Assembly (NCBI RefSeq): GCF_963676855.1
Contig: NZ_OY781460.1
Coordinates: 3,408,001 to 3,472,000, forward strand
DNA from: an uncultured Anaeromusa sp.
GTDB lineage: Bacteria; Bacillota; Negativicutes; Anaeromusales; Anaeromusaceae
Direction of reading: 5' to 3'
Length of the DNA: 64,000 bases
Shown: positions 9,342-15,956 of the stretch, in pieces
Layout of the letters: each line of letters begins with the position of its first letter
How positions within the stretch are numbered: position 1 is the first letter of the stretch
Notes under the pieces: generated by a model
The model's database searches: none
What the model saw: the letters and a program-made list of their open reading frames with translations, nothing else
What the model was told of the DNA's origin: nothing
Position numbers and translations under genes: made by a program

Positions 9342-9536
9342 TCAGCCGCCTCCTACAAAGCGCACAATTTCCAAAATATCCTCTTCCTGGAGTTCCACTT
9401 TCTCATAGTCTGCTTTGGGCACAATCTGCCCGTTGCGCTCCACCGCAACCATCCGGCAGTCAAACTGCTTCGTTGCCAAATACGCCGTCAAGGTCAACGG
9501 TTTTTCTAGACAAATTTTTTCACCATTCACGCGCAT
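9342..9536 (-). CDS. thiS: Sulfur carrier protein ThiS
   Basis: A 64-residue beta-grasp protein that ends in VGGG, giving the C-terminal glycine that becomes the thiocarboxylate sulfur donor for ThiG. The start MRVNGEKI at 9536 has a very strong AAGGAGGTGAGCG site. Longer readings upstream run into a repeat and are not credible. It is the first gene of the thiS-thiF-thiG-thiH-tenI operon. No TPP riboswitch is recognisable upstream, which is unusual for such an operon. Confidence 0.93.
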   Translation of the reverse strand: MRVNGEKICLEKPLTLTAYLATKQFDCRMVAVERNGQIVPKADYEKVELQEEDILEIVRFVGGG

Positions 9537-9571
9537 AACGCTCACCTCCTTATGTAAATAGGTACGAGTTT

Positions 9572-9620
9572 TAAACAAGAGTCGCGAGAGTAACCAGAGG
9601 GTACGACTGAGGGTTACGAA
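9572..9620 (+). repeat. GAGTRACCAGAGG intergenic repeat, copy 1
   Basis: The stretch contains GAGTAACCAGAGGGTACGAC, followed by a second partial unit (GAGGGTTACG). It matches other intergenic copies at 17.4, 17.5 and 24.4 kb. It lies in the untranslated leader of the thi operon. Confidence 0.6.
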
Positions 9621-9670
9621 ATGTTGCCATCTGCTTTTTAACAAACAACTTATGTTTTGGCTTCATATGA

Positions 9671-9762
9671 CTTTTTGTTTTGTCGTCACTTCACAGTGAC
9701 GACAAAACAAAAAGCACAAAACGAAGAGACACCCTTTTGGTGGTGTTCCCCATTTTGTGCTT
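9671..9762 (-). terminator. Two adjacent long hairpins between yjdM and thiS
   Basis: A perfect 20-bp inverted repeat with a 4-nt loop (9671-9714) abuts a second hairpin (arms AAGCACAAAA and TTTTGTGCTT, about 9712-9762). On the minus strand the second hairpin follows yjdM and runs into TTTTTGTTTT, so it is a good terminator for yjdM. The first hairpin then lies between that terminator and the thi operon. Their junctions overlap, so the two could fold alternatively. Confidence 0.7.
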
Positions 9763-9808
9763 CTTTAATTGTTTTTCAGTATACTATTGTTTGCATAACA
9801 ATGCAAGA

Positions 9809-10147
9809 CTAGGCTTTTTTCACAAACTCCGATTTCAGCTTCATGGCGCCAAAACCTTCAATTTGACAGTCAATATTATGGTCGCCCTCTACCAAGCGAA
9901 TATTCTTCACCTTGGTACCGATTTTCAGCGAAGAGGACGCTCCTTTTACTTTTAAGTCCTTGATGATGGTCACGGCATCGCCGTCGGCAAGACGGTTCCC
10001 ATGGGCGTCTTTGACCACTAGGCCTGCCTCCGCCTCGGCAGCTTCCCCGGCAGCCCATTCATGCGCGCATTCTGGACAAATAAAAAGGCCCCGATCTTCA
10101 TAGGTATATTCGGAATTACATTTAGGACAGTTTGGCAATGTCGACAT
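9809..10147 (-). CDS. yjdM: PhnA/YjdM zinc-ribbon protein
   Basis: A 112-residue protein with an N-terminal zinc ribbon ([21 protein letters not shown]) and a C-terminal PhnA domain ([12 protein letters not shown] and [10 protein letters not shown]). The family was named for alkylphosphonate use, but its role is not established. The ATG at 10147 is chosen because a GGAG site lies upstream, while the in-frame ATG at 10162 has a poor site. It is a single gene, divergent from marR and ended by the hairpins at 9.7 kb. Confidence 0.88.
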   Translation of the reverse strand: MSTLPNCPKCNSEYTYEDRGLFICPECAHEWAAGEAAEAEAGLVVKDAHGNRLADGDAVTIIKDLKVKGASSSLKIGTKVKNIRLVEGDHNIDCQIEGFGAMKLKSEFVKKA

Positions 10148-10228
10148 CCACACATTCTCCATTCTTTGGTTTTCTTCGCATTGTATTATACCATAAAGAC
10201 TTTCTCAATTTATGATTATACTTTATTC

Positions 10229-10257
10229 TTGACTTTAACTAAAGCAAGGTCTACACT
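10229..10257 (+). promoter_or_regulatory. Sigma-A promoter of marR
   Basis: TTGACT and TACACT are separated by 17 bp, immediately upstream of the marR gene. The MarR-type dyad at 10270 would overlap the start of transcription. Confidence 0.7.
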
Positions 10258-10269
10258 GAATTTAATTAA

Positions 10270-10281
10270 GTGTATATGCAC
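10270..10281 (+). promoter_or_regulatory. Candidate MarR operator 1
   Basis: The sequence GTGTATATGCAC is a near-perfect dyad just downstream of the marR promoter. A matching dyad lies before the cupin gene at 10780. The pair suggests autoregulation and shared control. Confidence 0.6.
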
Positions 10282-10295
10282 CAAAGGAAGTTTTT

Positions 10296-10739
10296 ATGAA
10301 AGAACAACTACTTACATACCCCAAGCAGCCCAGCATCTGCAATTGTATGAATGTGCGCCGCGCTTCGCGGGCTGTCACGCAATTCTACGATGAACAGCTC
10401 AAGTCATGCGATATTACCATCGCCCAATTGTCCATGCTGCTCCGCCTAAAAGAAGCGGAAGCGTTGACGATCAGCCAGTTAGCTCAAACCATGCGCATTG
10501 ATCGCACGACATTGAACCGCAATATGAAACCGCTTTTAGAAAACGGTCTCATCGCCTTACAGCAAGGCAAGGACTCACGAACCAAGTTGGTTTCGTTAAC
10601 AAATCAAGGACGCCAAACAGCAGAAGAAGGCTGGGCCTGCTGGGAAAAAGCGCAAGAATTACTTACAACCTATCTTGGCGAAGACGATGTAGCTAAACTA
10701 ACTGCCCTGCTAAATAAACTAGAAGCGTTATCTCCCTAA
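10296..10739 (+). CDS. MarR-family transcriptional regulator
   Basis: A 147-residue winged-helix regulator. The recognition region is LTISQLAQTMRIDRTTLNRNMKPLLENGLI, followed by the wing GKDSRTKLVSLTNQGR. The N-terminus has CNCMNVRRASRAVTQFYDE, the conserved MarR entry motif, with two cysteines that might sense redox state. The ATG at 10296 has an AAAGGAAG site. It is followed by a cupin gene with the same operator, so the cupin gene is its likely target. The inducing compound is unknown. Confidence 0.88.
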   Translation: MKEQLLTYPKQPSICNCMNVRRASRAVTQFYDEQLKSCDITIAQLSMLLRLKEAEALTISQLAQTMRIDRTTLNRNMKPLLENGLIALQQGKDSRTKLVSLTNQGRQTAEEGWACWEKAQELLTTYLGEDDVAKLTALLNKLEALSP

Positions 10740-10779
10740 GCAGCAATAGGCGACGCAACATTTTCTATTCAACTTTTTG

Positions 10780-10791
10780 GTGTATGTACAC
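10780..10791 (+). promoter_or_regulatory. Candidate MarR operator 2
   Basis: GTGTATGTACAC has perfect 5-bp half sites (GTGTA and TACAC) and lies 30 bp before the cupin gene. It closely matches the dyad in front of marR. Confidence 0.6.
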
Positions 10792-10820
10792 TAATAAAAA
10801 AAAGAAAGTAGGAAACTACC

Positions 10821-11237
10821 ATGAAAAAAAACTATTCTATTTTAAATGCCGGTCCCTTTGAAACTCTACAGGAGAAAGAATACCACGGCTTCTCTGGAAA
10901 GCTTTTTGTCGGAAGCGACCTAGGGCTCACAGGCTGCGAACTGTCGCTGAACCGCTTGGCTGCCGGCACTGCCATGCCCTTCGTACACGCCCACAAGAAA
11001 AATGAAGAGTTGTACCTGATTTTGCGAGGAAGCGGCGTCTTTTTTGTCGATGGCGAAGAATTCCCACTACGAGAAGGCACCCTCATCCGCGTTGCACCAG
11101 CAGGTGAGCGCAGTTGGAAAGCCAGCGACAACGAAGACTTGTATTTCATCTGCATTCAGGCGCAAGAACACAGTCTGACTCAAGCCACCAGAGACGACGG
11201 CATCCTCTTGGATACCAAAACATCTTGGATGCATTAA
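10821..11237 (+). CDS. Single-domain cupin protein
   Basis: A 138-residue cupin. Motif 1 is visible as PFVHAHKKNEELYLILRGSG and motif 2 as FPLREGTLIRVAPAGERSW. The first motif has two histidines and one glutamate for metal binding, but the second lacks the usual histidine. The substrate is unknown. It has its own AGGAAAC-type site and MarR-type operator and is ended by the hairpin at 11252. Such proteins are often small-molecule binders or isomerases, but nothing here chooses between these. Confidence 0.82.
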   Translation: MKKNYSILNAGPFETLQEKEYHGFSGKLFVGSDLGLTGCELSLNRLAAGTAMPFVHAHKKNEELYLILRGSGVFFVDGEEFPLREGTLIRVAPAGERSWKASDNEDLYFICIQAQEHSLTQATRDDGILLDTKTSWMH

Positions 11238-11251
11238 AAAGCAAACGTACT

Positions 11252-11283
11252 GAACAGAGTTTACTTTTCCGTAAACTCTGTTC
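11252..11283 (+). terminator. Terminator after cupin gene
   Basis: A 13-bp perfect stem (GAACAGAGTTTAC and its complement) with a 6-nt loop begins 14 bp after the cupin stop. The T-run is weak. Confidence 0.6.
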
Positions 11284-11315
11284 GCTCTTAAACCTAACTC
11301 CAAGAAGGAAATCAG

Positions 11316-11407
11316 CACACCACGTAGAATGTTGTGTACTATAAAACAGCCACGAAGGTTGTCAAATGACTACGAAAGTCATGCTCCAAGCTGATTGGAG
11401 CTTTTTT
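11316..11407 (+). promoter_or_regulatory. Structured leader of the ECF metal transporter operon
   Basis: Two tandem hairpins have identical ACGAA loops: ACAGCC/GGTTGT at 11346-11362 and ATGACT/AGTCAT at 11366-11382, joined by CAA. A third, weaker hairpin with CCACGTAG lies just before them. A clean terminator (GCTCCAA/TTGGAGC, then six T) follows at 11383-11407. The arrangement looks like an RNA switch or protein-binding attenuator for the cbi operon. It does not match riboswitch classes I know. Confidence 0.55.
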
Positions 11408-11473
11408 GTGCGCCTTGCTAACTTTTGGCAAGACGCAAAAAAAAAGAAAATGACAACAAGGAGTGACCTCTGT

Positions 11474-12493
11474 ATGCACATGGCCGATGCTCTAATTTCA
11501 CCAGCAGTTGGCGGCGCGATGTGGGGCATAACCGCTTGCCTGACCGCCTACGCTGCCAAAAAAGTACAATCTGATTTAGAAGAACGAAAAATCCCCTTAA
11601 TGGGCGTATTGGGCGCCTTTGTCTTTGCCGCCCAAATGATTAATTTCTCCATCCCCGGCACTGGTTCCAGCGGCCATCTGGGAGGCGGGTTGCTTTTGGC
11701 AATTCTTTTGGGTCCCCATGCCGCTTTTCTCACTATTGCCTCCATCTTAATGATTCAAGCTTTATTTTTTGCCGACGGCGGTCTTTTAGCGCTCGGCTGT
11801 AATATTTTCAACCTAGGCTTTTTTCCCTGTTATCTGGCTTACCCGCTTATCTACAAGCCCCTTGCCGGAGGTTCCTCTTCTAAAGGTCGCATCCTCGCCG
11901 CTTCTGTTTTAGCCGGCGTACTGGGCCTACAGGCTGGAGCCTTCAGCGTAGTTCTGGAAACGTTGTTTTCCGGCATCAGCGAGCTCCCCTTTAGCACTTT
12001 TGTTTTGCTGATGCAGCCCATTCATCTGGCCATCGGTTTAGTGGAGGGTCTGGTTGTGGCAGCGGTTGTCAGCTTTCTGGCTCAAGCAGCGCCGCACGTA
12101 CTGTCCGGCCCAGCTCCCACCAGAAAAATACAACGCGCTAGCTTAGCTGCTTTTTTCTGCCTGGCCCTCTTCATTGCCGGCGGTCTTTCCTGGTTCGCCT
12201 CTACACAGCCGGACGGGTTGGAGTGGTCGGTCGCAGAAACAAGCGGCCAAGAAGAATTAACAACTACCAGTGAGCTTCATGCACTACTGCAGCAATGGCA
12301 AGAAAAATATTCCCCTTTTCCAGACTATAATTTTAAGAGTGAAGAAACAGCGGAAGCCGCCGCTGATAGCAAAGATACTTGGCCTGCCGTAGACACAGGA
12401 AAATCCGTAGCGGGCATGCTTGGCGCTTTTCTCACCTTAGGCCTGGCTTTTTTTACTGGCAAGGCTCTACGCTATGCCGCTAAACATCATTAA
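11474..12493 (+). CDS. cbiM: ECF cobalt/nickel transporter substrate-binding component, CbiM/NikM type with C-terminal CbiN-like part
   Basis: A 339-residue membrane protein of the CbiM/NikM family, which binds Co2+ or Ni2+ and delivers it through the ECF complex. The mature start MHMADALISP is the metal-binding N-terminus typical of the family. It fixes the ATG at 11474, which has an AAGGAG site. About six core membrane segments are followed by an extra region (about 255-339): one helix, an external loop (FPDYNFKSEETAE) and a last helix. This resembles a fused CbiN/NikN part. The MHMADAL variant is common in predicted nickel systems. cbiQ and cbiO follow. Metal choice cannot be settled from sequence. 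Confidence 0.88.
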   Translation: MHMADALISPAVGGAMWGITACLTAYAAKKVQSDLEERKIPLMGVLGAFVFAAQMINFSIPGTGSSGHLGGGLLLAILLGPHAAFLTIASILMIQALFFADGGLLALGCNIFNLGFFPCYLAYPLIYKPLAGGSSSKGRILAASVLAGVLGLQAGAFSVVLETLFSGISELPFSTFVLLMQPIHLAIGLVEGLVVAAVVSFLAQAAPHVLSGPAPTRKIQRASLAAFFCLALFIAGGLSWFASTQPDGLEWSVAETSGQEELTTTSELHALLQQWQEKYSPFPDYNFKSEETAEAAADSKDTWPAVDTGKSVAGMLGAFLTLGLAFFTGKALRYAAKHH

Positions 12494-12511
12494 TTTTCTC
12501 TAAATAGCTGT

Positions 12512-13354
12512 ATGCAAACAGAAAGCGAGTTACAAGCGCCTATGCTTAAGGCCGAATCATCATGGCTGGATCTGCGCTGTCTGGAAGCATTGTCTTCCCA
12601 GACAGCGCCCATCCAACGCCTGCATCCCACAACTAAACTGCTGACAACTCTGCTGTTTTTACTCATCATCGCTTCTTTTAGTAAATATGAGCTGTCATCG
12701 CTGTTACCGCTTTGCTTGTATCCAATTGGGGTCTGCGCGCTGGGCGGCATCCCTCCTGCCGTCATCGCCAAACGGTTACTGCTAGCCGCCCCAGTTGTTC
12801 TAATGCTAGGTCTGTTCAATCCTTTTTTTGACCAAGCTACCTACATACTGCCGGGAGGAATTGCCATTTCTAAAGGCTGGATTTCTTTTGGCGTCATTGC
12901 CTGCAAGCTTCTTTTGAGCGTATCTGCATCCCTCCTGCTAATTGCCACCACCGGGTTGCAGCCTCTCTGTGCCGCCCTGCGCACTTTAGGATGCCCAAAA
13001 GCGCTTGTTGTGCAGCTATTATTTCTTTACCGATATTTGCATCTTTTGTTAGAAGAAAGCAGCCGCATTTTACAAGCGTATCGCATGCGTTCTTTTCAGG
13101 GAAATGCTGTATCAATGCGCGCCTGGGGGTCTCTGCTCGGGCAATGGCTGCTTCGCAGTATGGAGCGAGCTGAGCGTATTTATCAGGCCATGCGCTGCCG
13201 GGGCTTTGACGGAGAAATGCCCTCAAACCTCCTTCCCTCCTGGCGTGGCCGCGATATAAGTTATTTGCTTGCCTGGAGCGTATTTTTTTTGCTCTGCCGA
13301 CAATTCAACATGCCGCTGATTCTCGGCAGCCTATTGACAGGAGGAGCCCCATGA
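12512..13354 (+). CDS. cbiQ: ECF transporter transmembrane protein CbiQ/NikQ
   Basis: A 280-residue EcfT-type membrane coupling protein that links the ATPase to the substrate-binding subunit. It has hydrophobic segments at about 45-60, 65-85, 105-145 and 240-260. The ATPase-contact motifs are AYRMRSF and QAMRCRGF. The ATG at 12512 lacks a strong ribosome binding site; an internal ATG at 12542 is possible but no better. It starts 18 bp after cbiM and overlaps cbiO by 4 bp (ATGA), showing an operon. Confidence 0.87.
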   Translation: MQTESELQAPMLKAESSWLDLRCLEALSSQTAPIQRLHPTTKLLTTLLFLLIIASFSKYELSSLLPLCLYPIGVCALGGIPPAVIAKRLLLAAPVVLMLGLFNPFFDQATYILPGGIAISKGWISFGVIACKLLLSVSASLLLIATTGLQPLCAALRTLGCPKALVVQLLFLYRYLHLLLEESSRILQAYRMRSFQGNAVSMRAWGSLLGQWLLRSMERAERIYQAMRCRGFDGEMPSNLLPSWRGRDISYLLAWSVFFLLCRQFNMPLILGSLLTGGAP

Positions 13355-14109
13355 GTCATCACAAAATTACTTTTACCGACGTGCAATATCTGTACCCGGA
13401 CGGCACCACTGCTTTGCAAAATATTTCTTTGGATATCGGGCACGGTGAAGCGGTCGCTATCGTCGGCGCCAACGGTTCCGGCAAAACCACCTTGCTGTCT
13501 CATGTTTGCGGCGCCGTCCTGCCCACTGCTGGAGATGTAAATATTGGCGGTTTCCCGGTTACCAAGAAAACTTTAGATCACATTCGCCGCACCGTAGGCA
13601 TGGTATTTCAAGATCCCGATGATCAACTCTTCATGCCTACAGTGTACGAAGACGTTGCTTTCGGCCCGCAAAATCTTGGTCTTCCCGCCAACGAGGTAGC
13701 TCACCGAGTACAAACGGCCTTGGAATGCGTCGGCGCTTGGGACATCAAAGATCGTCCGCCGTATCGTCTTTCTGGCGGTCAAAAGCGCGTTGTCTCTATC
13801 GCCACCGTCTTGGCCATGGAGCCCGCCATTCTGGTTATGGACGAACCCTCCGCTTTCTTGGATCCTTGGGCTCGACGCAGCTTGCTGCATCTTTTACGCA
13901 GCTTTCAACATACCAAGCTTATCGCTACGCATGATCTTGATTTAGCTTTGGAGCTGTGCGAGCGCACTGTTGTTTTGCAAAACGGACGCATCCTCGCCGA
14001 CGGACCCACGCAAAGCATCTTCACGAATCAAGATCTCTTAGCCCAAGCGCACCTGGAACTTCCTTTTTCCTTGCAAAAATGTCCCATATGTTCGAAGGCG
14101 AAGGAGTAA
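13351..14109 (+). CDS. cbiO: ECF transporter ATPase CbiO/NikO
   Basis: A 252-residue ABC ATPase that powers the metal transporter. It has Walker A GANGSGKTT, signature RLSGGQKRVVSIA, Walker B ILVMDEPSAFLD and switch His in IATHDLD. Its start overlaps the cbiQ stop by 4 bp. It is the last gene before a strong terminator. Only one ATPase is present, as in dedicated (group I) ECF systems. Confidence 0.92.
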   Translation: MSHHKITFTDVQYLYPDGTTALQNISLDIGHGEAVAIVGANGSGKTTLLSHVCGAVLPTAGDVNIGGFPVTKKTLDHIRRTVGMVFQDPDDQLFMPTVYEDVAFGPQNLGLPANEVAHRVQTALECVGAWDIKDRPPYRLSGGQKRVVSIATVLAMEPAILVMDEPSAFLDPWARRSLLHLLRSFQHTKLIATHDLDLALELCERTVVLQNGRILADGPTQSIFTNQDLLAQAHLELPFSLQKCPICSKAKE

Positions 14110-14141
14110 AGAAAAAACTGCGGATTCTGATATAGAAATCC

Positions 14142-14179
14142 AAAGCGGTCACGCGAAGTAATTTCGCGTGACCGCTTTT
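14142..14179. terminator. Bidirectional terminator between cbiO and tlpA
   Basis: A 16-bp stem (AAAGCGGTCACGCGAA and complement) has A-rich and T-rich flanks, so it can end both convergent transcripts. Confidence 0.85.
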
Positions 14180-14185
14180 CTGGCT

Positions 14186-14761
14186 TTACCGCCCCAATAC
14201 TTGGTCCAATGTTTTTTGCAAGACCTCTTTGCGCATGACGCCCTGGGATTGGCTAACCACCATGCCATCCGCATCCAAAATAAACGTCGTAGGAATGGCG
14301 GTAATTCCATAGCCCTTAACTGCTTCTTGCTTCGTATCGTAATACACTGGGAATGAGAAGCCGTTGCGCCGCACAAATTCTGCGGCTTTCCCCTGGGTTT
14401 CCCGCGAGCCGTCCGTCAGATTGACCATCATAAAATGCACGCGTCCCTGGTACAGCGTATATACCTGCTGAAAATCAGGCATTTCTTCCCGGCAAGGACC
14501 ACACCAGCTAGCCCAAAAATTCAAAACAACCGGCTTGCCTCGCAAAGAAGACAATGACACCTGTTTACCTTCGGCATCTAGTACGGAAAAGTCAGGCGCC
14601 TGTCGTTTAGCGGTTTTACCGCCCGAGTTCCCGGATGTTTCCTGGCTTTGCTTCACTTGCGTCTCCGCCGTATCTGTCGTCAACGCGCGATAAGCAACGC
14701 CGGCTCCGGCTAACACGACCACCAACGCAATTGCTAATGCTAAAATCTTCTTATTCATCAT
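14186..14761 (-). CDS. TlpA/ResA-type membrane-anchored thioredoxin
   Basis: A 191-residue exported thiol-disulfide oxidoreductase. An N-terminal membrane anchor (residues 5-24) and a Ser/Thr-rich linker lead into a thioredoxin fold with active site WCGPCREE and the cis-proline motif AIPTTFILD. It probably reduces disulfides outside the cytoplasmic membrane, using electrons passed on by CcdA. Its gene follows ccdA with 6 bp between, a classic redox-relay pair. No cytochrome c maturation genes are nearby, so the client is unknown. Confidence 0.9.
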   Translation of the reverse strand: MMNKKILALAIALVVVLAGAGVAYRALTTDTAETQVKQSQETSGNSGGKTAKRQAPDFSVLDAEGKQVSLSSLRGKPVVLNFWASWCGPCREEMPDFQQVYTLYQGRVHFMMVNLTDGSRETQGKAAEFVRRNGFSFPVYYDTKQEAVKGYGITAIPTTFILDADGMVVSQSQGVMRKEVLQKTLDQVLGR

Positions 14762-14767
14762 TGCCTC

Positions 14768-15430
14768 CTAAAAACTGAGCATCCCTAAAAAGATTCCTAA
14801 CCAACCGGACATCATTAACAAGCCTAAGACAATGAGTAATACACCGCAAAGCTTGTTAATCACATGATAGTTCTCTTTCACTACCGCCAGGGCGCCTTTA
14901 AGATGATCCAGCAGCATAGTCGCCACGATAAAAGGAATCCCTAGCCCCAAAGAGTAGCAAAGAAGCATGCCTACGCCACGAATCGCCGAATCCTGCTGCG
15001 AAGCTAAAAGCAGCGCCGAACCCAAAAAAGCTCCCACACAAGGAGTCCACCCTAACGCAAAAACCATTCCAAATAAAATCGCCGAACCCAATCCCAAAGG
15101 ACGCACCTGCACGTCAAGCGCATAGGTACGGTTCAAAAATCCAATCGAAAACAATCCCGTATAATTCAAACCAAATAAAACAATAATCGCGCCGGCCACC
15201 AAATCAACTTGCCCTTGATACTCCCGCAAAAAAGAGCCTGCCGTCGCCGCAAAAGCCCCCATCGTCACAAAAATCAAGGTAAATCCTAAAACAAACCCCA
15301 GTGCATGCACTAGCGCCTTGCCCGTCGAAGCGCCGCCGCCAAAATAAGCGGCATACAGAGGTAACAGCGGCAGCATGCATGGTGAAACAAAGGTAATAAT
15401 TCCTTCTAGAAACGAAATAAGATACTCCAT
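14768..15430 (-). CDS. ccdA: Cytochrome c biogenesis / thiol transporter CcdA
   Basis: A 220-residue, six-helix membrane protein that carries reducing equivalents across the membrane. The first conserved cysteine is in FVSPCMLPLLPLYAAYF and the second in GWTPCVGAFLGSALLLA, the pair that accepts electrons from thioredoxin. The ATG at 15430 is chosen over an upstream one because a GGAAAGGG site precedes it and the protein then starts right at helix 1. It forms a two-gene operon with the TlpA-like thioredoxin. Confidence 0.92.
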   Translation of the reverse strand: MEYLISFLEGIITFVSPCMLPLLPLYAAYFGGGASTGKALVHALGFVLGFTLIFVTMGAFAATAGSFLREYQGQVDLVAGAIIVLFGLNYTGLFSIGFLNRTYALDVQVRPLGLGSAILFGMVFALGWTPCVGAFLGSALLLASQQDSAIRGVGMLLCYSLGLGIPFIVATMLLDHLKGALAVVKENYHVINKLCGVLLIVLGLLMMSGWLGIFLGMLSF

Positions 15431-15538
15431 GATTTCCCTTTCCTGCACTGTGGATTATACCATGGCTTTCTTTGACATATATTCGCTTTTCCAAGCATGA
15501 TTCCTTTCGGCAGTTATTCTTGTTCGCCAAAAAAACAG

Positions 15539-15568
15539 TTGACAAGTATACAATTGCCTAGCTATAAT
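15539..15568 (+). promoter_or_regulatory. Sigma-A promoter of the T-box transcript
   Basis: TTGACA and TATAAT, both perfect, are separated by 18 bp. The T-box begins about 30 bp downstream. Confidence 0.85.
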
Positions 15569-15596
15569 CAGTGTAACAATTAAATTACGTTTACTA

Positions 15597-15882
15597 GTGA
15601 TGATGAAAGAAAGTAGTTTCGTCCTTGTCATACAGAGAGCTGGCGGTTGGTGCAAGCCAGATGAACAAACGAAATGAAGTTCCTTTCGGAACTGCAGGCT
15701 GAACTAAAAGTAGGCTGCGCCGCAAAGCCCACGTTACGGGCGTATGAGTAGATCTTCGGATTGAAACAGGGTGGTACCGCGGCATTGTCGCCCCTTTGGT
15801 ACGACTCTTTTTTATTTTCCCAAGGTTCAATTTGGGTGGTACCACGGCTTCAACCGTCCCTCTATAGGAGGGGCGGTTTTTT
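15597..15882 (+). promoter_or_regulatory. T-box riboswitch with two antiterminator modules
   Basis: Stem I is recognisable by AAAGTAG (15609-15616), AGAGAG (15633-15638) and the distal loop GGTTGGTGCAAGCC. The specifier side reads TGAAGTTCC (15675-15683); by position the best codon is UUC (Phe), with GUU as second choice. A first antiterminator starts AGGGTGGTACCGC (15768) but its terminator is weak. A second begins GGGTGGTACCACGG (15833) and has a strong terminator (15852-15882). The leader should switch on the symporter when the matching tRNA is uncharged. Confidence 0.88.
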
Positions 15883-15956
15883 CTTTCAGTTCGCTGGCCA
15901 GCCTGAAAGAAAGCATATACTTTTTCATGCGTAAGATACTTCAGGAGGTAGAAATT

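Noticed and set aside
11316..11407. Guanidine-II (mini-ykkC), cobalamin or NiCo riboswitch before cbiM
   Set aside because: The paired ACGAA loops recall mini-ykkC, but that class has ACGR tetraloops closed by G-C and precedes guanidine genes. No cobalamin or NiCo core sequence is seen.
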